From: Psychroflexus sp.
GTDB taxonomy: Bacteria > Bacteroidota > Bacteroidia > Flavobacteriales > Flavobacteriaceae
Assembly: GCA_003565575.1 (NCBI GenBank)
Contig: PXBV01000100.1
Span: 1-5,818 of the forward strand
DNA: 5,818 nt
Direction of reading: 5' to 3'
The translations under genes and the position numbers were made by a program. Under the pieces are notes generated by a model that worked only from the letters and a program-made list of their open reading frames with translations, searched no databases and was not told the origin of the DNA. Positions 1-5,811 of this stretch are shown here, one piece after another (position 1 is the stretch's first letter; every line of letters begins with the position of its first letter).

Positions 1-1
1 G

Positions 2-9
2 CAAAATTA
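2..9 (-). promoter_or_regulatory. Bacteroidota -7 box at left edge, for a gene outside the window
   Basis: Read on the minus strand the bases are TAATTTTG, a perfect match to the Bacteroidota -7 consensus TAnnTTTG. It lies about 40 bp beyond the dapA stop codon and points out of the window, so it could start transcription of the next minus-strand gene. I see no convincing TTG/TTTG -33 element about 19 bp upstream, which lowers confidence. In flavobacterial genomes I recall bamD often following dapA, but that gene is not visible here. Confidence 0.35.
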
Positions 10-49
10 AGGATAAATCTTCGATAATAAAAATGACCCTGAGTAGGTT

Positions 50-928
50 TTAATTTAGCTGATTAACGAAAACACTTAAGGCAGACTTTAATTCTGGAGT
101 TGCTTTAACTAATGGAAGTCTCAATTGATTTTCAATTAATTGCTTAATTTCCAATACTGCTTTGATTCCTGCGGGGTTTCCTTCCTTAAAAATTAAATCT
201 ACTCCATCCATCAATTTAAATTGAAGGCTACGTGCTTTGTCAACCTCTCGGTTGAGACCAAGTTTAATCATTTTTGAAAATTCCAAGGGGAAACCTTGTG
301 CCATAACCGATATGACTCCCGCACCTCCTGTTAAGACCATTGGTAAAGCAATCATATCATCTCCAGAAATCACTAAAAAATCATCCGGTACATCTCTAAT
401 CATTTGCATTGCTTGTACAATGTCTCCAGCTGCTTCTTTTACTCCAATAATATTTTCAAAATCATTAGCTAGACGAGTTACCGTTAATGGTAACATATTA
501 GACCCTGTTCTGCCAGGGACATTATAAAGTATAATTGGAAGTGGGCTGGCTTGAGATATAGCTGCAAAATGTTGATAAATACCTTCTTGACTGGGCTTAT
601 TGTAAAATGGGGAAACTGAAAGTATAGCGTCAAATCCGTCCAAATCTTCTATTTTTATATCAGCAATCACTTGAGAGGTATTATTACCACCTAACCCCAA
701 AACAAGCGGTAACTTTCCTTTATTCTCCTCCTTTATGACCTTTTTAACCAACTGTTTTTCTGCCTTTGTTAAAGTAGCAGATTCTGCAGTAGTTCCCATA
801 ACTACCAAGTAGTCTACTCCATTTTTAATTTGGAATTGAACTAGACGCCTCAAGGCATCTACATCCACCTCATTATCCCGATTAAAGGGAGTTATCAATG
901 CAACTCCAGTACCCAAGAATTGTGTCAT
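50..928 (-). CDS. dapA: 4-hydroxy-tetrahydrodipicolinate synthase (DapA)
   Basis: This cytoplasmic enzyme condenses pyruvate with L-aspartate-4-semialdehyde, the first committed step of diaminopimelate and lysine synthesis. The 292-residue protein has the normal length for this (beta/alpha)8-barrel class I aldolase family. Visible motifs are GTTAES at residues 45-50 (the hydroxyl-relay threonine is T47), SPFYNKPSQEG at 106-116 with Y109, YNVPGRT at 135-141 with catalytic Y135 and substrate-binding R140, the Schiff-base lysine K164 in GVKEAAGD, SGDD at 188-191, and GGAGVISV at 201-208. All catalytic residues expected from E. coli DapA are present. Several lysine-feedback positions differ: E. 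coli H53, H56, E84 and Y106 align with K55, K58, Q86 and F108, so feedback inhibition may be weak or absent (inference). The ATG start lies 7 bp after the stop of the upstream small gene, implying translation from a shared mRNA. The stop is TAA. Confidence 0.97.
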   Translation of the reverse strand: MTQFLGTGVALITPFNRDNEVDVDALRRLVQFQIKNGVDYLVVMGTTAESATLTKAEKQLVKKVIKEENKGKLPLVLGLGGNNTSQVIADIKIEDLDGFDAILSVSPFYNKPSQEGIYQHFAAISQASPLPIILYNVPGRTGSNMLPLTVTRLANDFENIIGVKEAAGDIVQAMQMIRDVPDDFLVISGDDMIALPMVLTGGAGVISVMAQGFPLEFSKMIKLGLNREVDKARSLQFKLMDGVDLIFKEGNPAGIKAVLEIKQLIENQLRLPLVKATPELKSALSVFVNQLN

Positions 929-935
929 AATTGAT

Positions 936-1433
936 TTAAATTATACGTTTTATGTATTTTGAACTTTCTTTAAATAAGCTAAGATCATTGGAATCTAAAC
1001 CTAAAACTAAGTCATTGATGTTTTGATTTGATTCTGAAAACCCAACTTTTAATTTAGCAGAGGCTTGTTTTGCTATATATTCTAAAAAATAATCGCCTTT
1101 TTCAAAAAAATTGAACAAAAGTTTGAATTCTAATTTTATAAATTTCAAAAGTACTTCAGATTTTGGTTGCCCAAAGATGCTAAAATCATTTTTATTAACA
1201 ATAAAACTTGTCCTATCTGCATCATCAAACTTGTGTCTTGTAAATCCTAAAAGGTAGACTTTTGTTTGATTAGCTTCAAAATGAGTTTTAATAAGTTGTT
1301 TTAATTCTTCTCTATCTGATTTATCTTCATTATAAAGTACTCCTATAGAGTCACTCCAAGCAATATCCATTTTCTCTCCGCCTGCGGTGTTTAATCTTTT
1401 TCTAATAAAATAAGATTGTACTTTATTAATCAT
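936..1433 (-). CDS. DUF6913-like protein, function unknown
   Basis: This is a 165-residue soluble protein with no signal peptide or long membrane segment. The N-terminus is basic (MINKVQSYFIRKRL). Next comes an alpha/beta region with a strand-like SIGVLYNEDKSD (29-40), a strand YLLGFTRHKFDD (60-71), a helix-rich middle rich in F and L (about 95-115), and a C-terminal segment, KQASAKLKVGFSESNQNINDLVLGLD, around residues 122-147. That plan and the KxKVGF...N.L....D signature match what I remember of DUF6913, a Bacteroidota-restricted family commonly found next to dapA. No catalytic motif is recognisable and no function is assigned. I chose the first ATG because the family normally has a basic N-terminal helix and because AGAGG precedes it by a few bases. 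A second in-frame ATG at codon 22 (1368..1370) also has a GGAG 5 nt upstream. It sits 34 bp after the peptidase gene and 7 bp before dapA, probably co-transcribed with both. Confidence 0.85.
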   Translation of the reverse strand: MINKVQSYFIRKRLNTAGGEKMDIAWSDSIGVLYNEDKSDREELKQLIKTHFEANQTKVYLLGFTRHKFDDADRTSFIVNKNDFSIFGQPKSEVLLKFIKLEFKLLFNFFEKGDYFLEYIAKQASAKLKVGFSESNQNINDLVLGLDSNDLSLFKESSKYIKRII

Positions 1434-1467
1434 TTTACCTCTATAAGTTTAACTGCTCAGCTCAATT

Positions 1468-3327
1468 TCAACCTTTTAACCACGCCTGATTTAATTTGAG
1501 TTTAGAATCATCTACATCCAAGTCTTCAGGAGTTAATTTTAATTTGTTGGTGTAAGGCTGAGTGGTTTTACCTTCAAAGCTTAGCTCTTTTTCATCTCTT
1601 AAAACGGTTATTTTGAAATCGTCTCCTTCACCCCAACCCATAGAGCTTATAATGAGCGGTCTAATATTTTCTAATGAGTATGTTTTACCATTTACAGATT
1701 GTATCACATCACCACCTTTTATACCTAAATCTGAAAAAAATGAGTTTAAAGGGTAGCTCTCTCTAAAAAATACAGTTCCTTGGTCTGGGTTTACATCGAT
1801 ATAAGGTGTATTCCCATCCAAAAAATATCCTGTTTTGGTTTTACTTTCTGTCATCTTGAGTCCCACTTTGGCAAAGTAATCCTGATAAGGAATTGGAGTG
1901 GTACCAATGACGTGATCCTCAAAAAAGTCTTGTATTTCTGGGTAGGTTAACTTTACAATTTCATCTATCAAATCATCATCTTCAAAAGGCTTGTCCTTTC
2001 CAAACTTTGAAATCAATGCCTTCATCACATTCAAAATCCCCGTTTCGCCATCGCTTAATTCTCTCAATCTGATATCCAAAGCCATGCCTATTAATGCTCC
2101 TTTGAGGTAAACATTGTAATAGCTGTCTTTATAATCATCTTCTAAAATATATTCGCTCATTTTTGTAAACGACATGGTATCATCAAAAGCTCGAGACGAT
2201 TGAATTTTTTCATTTATGCGTTCATAGAATTCTTCTTCAGAAATCAAATCTTGATTGACCTGAAATAGATTAGCAAAATATTCAGTCACACCTTCATACA
2301 TCCAAAGGTGCTGAGACATTTTAGGCTCGTTAAAGTCAAAGTAATGCACTTCTTTAGAATGAACGTTTAAAGGCGTGATTATATGAAAAAACTCATGAGA
2401 AACCACATCCGTCATAGTTTCTTCAAGCTGATCTAAAGACATGGATTCTGGCAAAACCACTACAGTGGAGGTATGATGTTCTAAAGCTCCAAACCCTCTG
2501 GCATCTGGCTTATCCATATCAGACAAATAGAGTAAGATTGCATAAATGGAAGTATTATCTATTTCTCCAAGAAACGACTTTTGAGCCCTTACCATTTTTT
2601 CCAACGCAGGCTTTATATCTTCTGTAGAATAAGATTGATTGGGAGAGTGAATACTAAGTAAAACCTTCATGCCTTCTATATCAAAGCTCGTTGTATCTGG
2701 TATTGTATATAAAATAGGGTGGTCTATAACTCCAAAATACCTAGTTGTTGAAAATTCATCTATCACATAATCTTCATTTTCTATTTGATTGATTACCGGC
2801 AAGGATGTAGACGCGGCTAAGTTGGATGGTCTATGAATATTAAGCTTGTAAGGTGTTTCTTTTTCGTTTTCAAAGTAACCCACTACTGCATGCAGGTTAA
2901 GTAAAAAATTATCACCTTCTTGAAAGTTGGTGCCTGCTGGAGAAAATACTCCGCCTTCACCTTCTACATCAAAGGTATCATTAACATAATAGGTCAGTTT
3001 ATCGAAACTAGACGAGTTGGAAATCACCCACGTATTATCATCTCTTCTGGTCACTGAAATCTCGTTACCATCATAATCGTATGCTGTTAAATCTTCGGAA
3101 AACTGTCCATAATCGTTGATAGCATAAGTTCCTGGAACGGTTTTGGGTAGAAAAAATCGAATAGAATCTGAGGTCATAAGACCCGGATTTACGGTAACTT
3201 TCACTCTATCATTTTCAATTTGATTGAGCATGATATCCACTTCTACAAGCTTGGTTTCTTTTTGCGTGATGGACTTGCAACCTATAATGCTGACTAAAAT
3301 TCCAAAGCCTACTAAAATTTTTCTCAT
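1468..3327 (-). CDS. M61-family zinc metallopeptidase lipoprotein with PDZ domain
   Basis: This is a probable envelope-anchored aminopeptidase or endopeptidase of the gluzincin clan (glycyl aminopeptidase-like, MEROPS M61). The 619-residue protein begins with a lipoprotein signal peptide: MRK, a hydrophobic stretch, then lipobox SIIGC with the lipidated cysteine at C17. Residues about 27-205 form the M61 N-terminal beta domain, including the characteristic FFLPKTVPGTYAINDYG (58-74). The catalytic domain carries GALEHH (280-285), equivalent to the family's GGLEH substrate-binding motif, the zinc signature HEFFH (311-315; ligands H311 and H315, catalytic E312), and the third ligand E345 in MYEGVTEYF (343-351). 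A PDZ-like domain covers about 512-590 (SDLGIKGGDVIQSVNGKTY at 532-550). All key residues are intact, so it should be active. The residues after C17 (KSITQKETK) lack a strong acidic surface-export signal, so inner versus outer face is undecided. Natural substrates are unknown for this family in Bacteroidota. The start is the only ATG giving a full signal peptide. Confidence 0.93.
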   Translation of the reverse strand: MRKILVGFGILVSIIGCKSITQKETKLVEVDIMLNQIENDRVKVTVNPGLMTSDSIRFFLPKTVPGTYAINDYGQFSEDLTAYDYDGNEISVTRRDDNTWVISNSSSFDKLTYYVNDTFDVEGEGGVFSPAGTNFQEGDNFLLNLHAVVGYFENEKETPYKLNIHRPSNLAASTSLPVINQIENEDYVIDEFSTTRYFGVIDHPILYTIPDTTSFDIEGMKVLLSIHSPNQSYSTEDIKPALEKMVRAQKSFLGEIDNTSIYAILLYLSDMDKPDARGFGALEHHTSTVVVLPESMSLDQLEETMTDVVSHEFFHIITPLNVHSKEVHYFDFNEPKMSQHLWMYEGVTEYFANLFQVNQDLISEEEFYERINEKIQSSRAFDDTMSFTKMSEYILEDDYKDSYYNVYLKGALIGMALDIRLRELSDGETGILNVMKALISKFGKDKPFEDDDLIDEIVKLTYPEIQDFFEDHVIGTTPIPYQDYFAKVGLKMTESKTKTGYFLDGNTPYIDVNPDQGTVFFRESYPLNSFFSDLGIKGGDVIQSVNGKTYSLENIRPLIISSMGWGEGDDFKITVLRDEKELSFEGKTTQPYTNKLKLTPEDLDVDDSKLKLNQAWLKG

Positions 3328-3425
3328 GATATATAAAATTCGTTTTATGGGTTTACCTATCTTATGTTTTTGACCTAATAGGTGTTCACTTTATCTAAAA
3401 CTTGTTACTCTTTTTCAAAAATGAA

Positions 3426-3440
3426 TTAGCAAAATGCTAA
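3426..3440 (-). terminator. Weak hairpin at the end of the antiporter gene, possible terminator
   Basis: On the minus strand a perfect 6-bp stem, TTAGCA/TGCTAA, with a TTT loop is followed by TTCATTTTTG. The first arm includes the antiporter's TAG stop codon. The stem is short and AT-rich, so it may only attenuate readthrough into the peptidase gene. The shape (hairpin plus T-rich tail) and position fit an intrinsic terminator. Confidence 0.4.
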
Positions 3441-5440
3441 AACTTAATCTCTTTATTTAATGCATTTATGTCTGCATAATTTCCAAAAATATAAACCAAA
3501 TCATCCACCTCTACTTTGGTGCTTGGCTGGATATCAGATATATATTTTTTCCCACGCTTTATAGCTAAGACAGTTACATTGTAATTTTTGCCTATCCCAG
3601 ATTCACCAATTGTAGCTCCAGCTATATTGTTATTTCCATGCTGTACGTGTAAGGTGGCTACTTCCTTGTCTGGAATGTTGAGTTGCTGAAAAGCTACATT
3701 GGTCGAGGTCGGTTTAACACTTGTAAGCATTTCATAATCCGCAGATCTAATGTTACTCACAATAGTTTCAATATCTCCTTGAGTCACCATGTACTGCCTT
3801 AATACTCTTGTAAAAATTTCTATAGACGTTTCAAATTCTTCGGGGATTACCTCATCCGCACCTATTTTCATATTCTCATCTATTTCTTTTACATACCGAG
3901 TTCTAACAATGATGTAAACCGTTTGGGAAAAAAGTCTAACAGAAGAAATAATTTTTTTAGTGGCATTGGGATCAGAAATTGCAATCACCACTACCCTTGC
4001 ATTTTGGATATGAATATGTTTTAAAATTTCAGGATCAGCTGCATCGCCAAAAACGATAGGTTGATTTCTCTCTTTTGCTTTTTTTATCGTTTCGTAATCC
4101 ATATCCACAATTACGTAAGGAATATCAATTTGTGATGTAACTCTAGAAATGTTCTGCCCATTAATGCCATAACCTACAATCACAACATGGTCTTTCCAGT
4201 CTTTCTCGTGGTCGTCTTCATGACTGCTTTTATCAAGCTTTATCTTGTGCATTCGTTTTTTTACTCGCTTAGGAATAGCAGCTCTTAAAAGAAAATCTGA
4301 CATCCTATGTGATTTTTCTAGTACAAACGGAGTTAGTGCCATAGTGATAATAGAAACGGCTAAGAAATATTGATATATCTCATTGGGTAGGATATCATTT
4401 TGTAAACCTACAGTAGACAATAGCAAAGAAAATTCACCAACTTGAAAAATACTAAAGGCCGACATAAATATGGTTCTTGGCTGACTTTTTAGACTGAAAG
4501 CTACTGCTCCAACTATCAACATTTTTATGACTAAAACAGCTATTACAAAAAGAAGCACGTATACCAAATTATTTATGAAAAAATTGATATCGAGCAACGA
4601 TCCCACAGAAATGAAAAAGAAGCTGATAAAAATTTCCCTAAAAGGTAGCACGTTTGCGGTAGCTTGGTGACTGTATTCTGACTCTGAAATAATCAATCCA
4701 GCAAAAAAAGCTCCAAGTGCAAGTGATAACCCAACAGAAGAGGTTAACCAAGCAACACCAAAACAAAAAACGATAGTGGTTAAAATAAATAATTCTCTGT
4801 TTTTAGATTTAACCACTAGTTTAAAAATAAAGGGCACGATGTACTTTTGAAGCACAAAAACAACAACGCCAACACCTATTAACTTTAGCAAAAGCAAAAG
4901 CAACGTCTCTCCAACATTTTCAGACTTTCCTGCTAAAATAGGAGTTAACAGCATCATAGGAACCACAATGATATCTTGAAAAATCAAAACACCTAGAGCT
5001 ATTCTACCATGTGGAGATTTAATTTCTCCCTTTTCTTGAAGCATTTTTAAAACGATAGCTGTACTGCTTAAAGAAATCAAAAAGCCAATAAAAACAGCCG
5101 TGTTAATTTCAATACCAAGGGCCATTGCCACAAGCGCAGTAACTAGAATAGTAGCTCCTACCTGGAGGCCTCCTCCAATAAAAACGGTCTTCCTTATCTT
5201 CATTAAGCCACTAAAAGACAGCTCAATACCAATTATAAAAAGCAAAAAAATAATCCCTATTTCTGAAAGCAACTCTACTTCATGGGACGAACTCAATAAA
5301 TTAAAAGCACTTGGCCCTACAATAATCCCAGCAAACAAAAACCCAAGTATCGAAGGCACTTTTAGCTTCTGAAATGCTAAAATAATGACAATCGAAATAC
5401 CTAATACAATAACAATCTCCTTTAGTAATGGGATTTCCAT
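3437..5440 (-). CDS. CPA2-family cation:proton antiporter with RCK_N and RCK_C domains (KefB/KefC-like)
   Basis: This is an inner-membrane monovalent cation/proton antiporter of the CPA2 (KefB/KefC/YbaL) group. The 667-residue protein has about 12 hydrophobic segments between residues 5 and 375. Hallmarks are VPSILGFLFAGIIVGP (28-43), the SSTAIVLKML helix (125-134), the ion-site motif FQDIIVVP (154-161) with D156, and LGAFFAGLIISESEY (242-256). A charged linker with several His and Asp residues (405-418) leads to a Rossmann RCK_N domain (about 418-545) with the nucleotide motif GYGING (423-428), acidic residues D446/D448 and FGDA (464-467). An RCK_C domain (about 590-665) follows. E. coli KefC lacks that C-terminal domain and is somewhat shorter. 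The acidic regulatory loop of KefC after SEY is replaced here by neutral residues (HQATANVLPF, 258-267), so glutathione-adduct gating is not predicted. K+ versus Na+ specificity cannot be read from sequence. A perfect -7 box lies 20 bp upstream of the start. Confidence 0.93.
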   Translation of the reverse strand: MEIPLLKEIVIVLGISIVIILAFQKLKVPSILGFLFAGIIVGPSAFNLLSSSHEVELLSEIGIIFLLFIIGIELSFSGLMKIRKTVFIGGGLQVGATILVTALVAMALGIEINTAVFIGFLISLSSTAIVLKMLQEKGEIKSPHGRIALGVLIFQDIIVVPMMLLTPILAGKSENVGETLLLLLLKLIGVGVVVFVLQKYIVPFIFKLVVKSKNRELFILTTIVFCFGVAWLTSSVGLSLALGAFFAGLIISESEYSHQATANVLPFREIFISFFFISVGSLLDINFFINNLVYVLLFVIAVLVIKMLIVGAVAFSLKSQPRTIFMSAFSIFQVGEFSLLLSTVGLQNDILPNEIYQYFLAVSIITMALTPFVLEKSHRMSDFLLRAAIPKRVKKRMHKIKLDKSSHEDDHEKDWKDHVVIVGYGINGQNISRVTSQIDIPYVIVDMDYETIKKAKERNQPIVFGDAADPEILKHIHIQNARVVVIAISDPNATKKIISSVRLFSQTVYIIVRTRYVKEIDENMKIGADEVIPEEFETSIEIFTRVLRQYMVTQGDIETIVSNIRSADYEMLTSVKPTSTNVAFQQLNIPDKEVATLHVQHGNNNIAGATIGESGIGKNYNVTVLAIKRGKKYISDIQPSTKVEVDDLVYIFGNYADINALNKEIKF

Positions 5441-5460
5441 AAGCTTTTTTTACAGATTTG

Positions 5461-5468
5461 CAAAAATA
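5461..5468 (-). promoter_or_regulatory. Bacteroidota -7 promoter box of the antiporter gene
   Basis: The minus strand reads TATTTTTG here, a perfect fit to TAnnTTTG, placed 20 bp before the antiporter ATG. Transcription would begin around 5454, giving a leader of only about 14 nt. No clear TTG-type -33 element is found at the usual spacing. Instead, an inverted repeat (5487..5514) occupies the region from roughly -33 outward. The leader before the ATG is A-rich with no Shine-Dalgarno, as is usual in this phylum. Confidence 0.55.
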
Positions 5469-5486
5469 GTAAAATTAAAGTCTAAT

Positions 5487-5514
5487 AGTGTTTTTAAAAA
5501 GATAAATAAACACT
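5487..5514. promoter_or_regulatory. Inverted repeat upstream of the antiporter promoter, possible operator
   Basis: AGTGTTT and AAACACT form a perfect 7-bp inverted repeat separated by 14 bp, with half-site centres about 21 bp apart (two helical turns). It sits just upstream of the antiporter -7 box, where a dimeric regulator could bind. No specific family is assigned. AT-rich repeats of this length can arise by chance. Confidence 0.3.
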
Positions 5515-5554
5515 TTTCAACAATCATCAATAGCTTAAGTTTCTAAGTAAGTTG

Positions 5555-5625
5555 ATTGCCTTGAGGGATAAGCATCAAAGATTTTAAGCCTTAGTTTTAT
5601 TCAACTAATAATCTCATTAGGCAAT
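5555..5625. other. Nested stem-loop candidate in the intergenic region
   Basis: ATTGCCT (5555-5561) is perfectly complementary to AGGCAAT (5619-5625). Just inside, GAG at 5563-5565 can pair with CTC at 5613-5615. A further hairpin, TTAGTT-TTATTC-AACTAA (5591-5608), lies within. The arrangement could fold as an RNA from either strand or be a protein-binding arrangement. No promoter or terminator clearly brackets it, so a small RNA is only a possibility. Confidence 0.25.
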
Positions 5626-5638
5626 TACTTTAAAGTAA
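5625..5638. promoter_or_regulatory. Perfect 14-bp palindrome, possible operator
   Basis: TTACTTTAAAGTAA is an uninterrupted 14-bp palindrome. With no loop it suits a dimeric DNA-binding protein rather than an RNA hairpin. It is midway between the two divergent genes, about 187 bp from the antiporter start and 174 bp from the putative start at 5812, so its target is unclear. Confidence 0.3.
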
Positions 5639-5732
5639 ATTTAAAAACAGCAGACGTAGAAGTTATATATAGTTTAGATAATGTATGCTTTTCTAATTTT
5701 ACACAGCCAGTAAACAATTGTGTTTCCTTCAT

Positions 5733-5762
5733 ATAGTTAACTATTTAATTATAGTCAACTAT
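5733..5762. promoter_or_regulatory. Tandem palindromic operator, MarR-like
   Basis: Two 12-bp boxes, ATAGTTAACTAT (5733-5744, a perfect palindrome) and ATAGTCAACTAT (5751-5762, palindromic except for the central pair), are separated by TTAATT. They are also direct repeats of each other with an 18-bp period and only one base difference. Such short AT-rich dyads are typical of MarR-family winged-helix dimers, which often repress their own gene. The array ends 49 bp before the putative start at 5812, overlapping the expected -33 region, where binding would block RNA polymerase. The MarR assignment is inference. Confidence 0.6.
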
Positions 5763-5785
5763 GTAAATTAATTTTTGAAACCCAT

Positions 5786-5793
5786 TATCTTTA
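5786..5793 (+). promoter_or_regulatory. Probable -7 box of the plus-strand gene at the right edge
   Basis: TATCTTTA matches the consensus TAnnTTTG except at the last base. It would set a start of transcription close to 5800 and a leader of about a dozen nucleotides before the ATG at 5812. A good -33 TTG at standard spacing is missing, and that position is taken by the end of the tandem operator. Confidence 0.4.
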
Positions 5794-5794
5794 C

Positions 5795-5808
5795 CTCAAA
5801 ATTTTGAG
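5795..5808. promoter_or_regulatory. Perfect 14-bp palindrome between promoter box and start codon
   Basis: CTCAAAATTTTGAG is an uninterrupted 14-bp palindrome ending 3 bp before the ATG at 5812, so it covers the likely transcription start and leader. A bound dimer here would block initiation. It does not resemble the two boxes at 5733-5762, so a second regulator, or chance in AT-rich DNA, are both possible. Confidence 0.3.
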
Positions 5809-5811
5809 CTA

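Noticed and set aside
26..49. Possible terminator after dapA (ACC/GGT pairing followed by CATTTTTATT on the minus strand)
   Set aside because: Only three or four pairs with a bulge can form, too weak to call a terminator.
237..527. Plus-strand open frame opposite dapA (96 codons)
   Set aside because: It is fully antisense to a strongly conserved enzyme gene, has no promoter or ribosome site, and its product resembles no family.
1562..1756. Plus-strand open frame opposite the peptidase PDZ region (64 codons)
   Set aside because: It is a shadow of the M61 gene, low in complexity and without upstream signals.
3373..3383. Odd palindrome ACCTA-A-TAGGT in the gap before the peptidase gene
   Set aside because: The arms are only 5 bp, with no repeat partner and no clear promoter nearby, so chance is likely.
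3392..3418. Sigma-70-like TTGAAA and TAGATA on the minus strand before the peptidase gene
   Set aside because: The spacing is only 15 bp and the boxes do not fit the TTG/TAnnTTTG pattern used in this phylum. No convincing promoter is seen in this gap.
5100..5372. Plus-strand open frame opposite the antiporter N-terminus (90 codons)
   Set aside because: It is antisense to membrane-segment codons, which often leave the opposite frame open, and shows no independent support.
5714..5721. 8-bp palindrome ACAATTGT upstream of the tandem boxes
   Set aside because: It is too short to separate from chance in AT-rich sequence and is unrelated to the 12-bp boxes.
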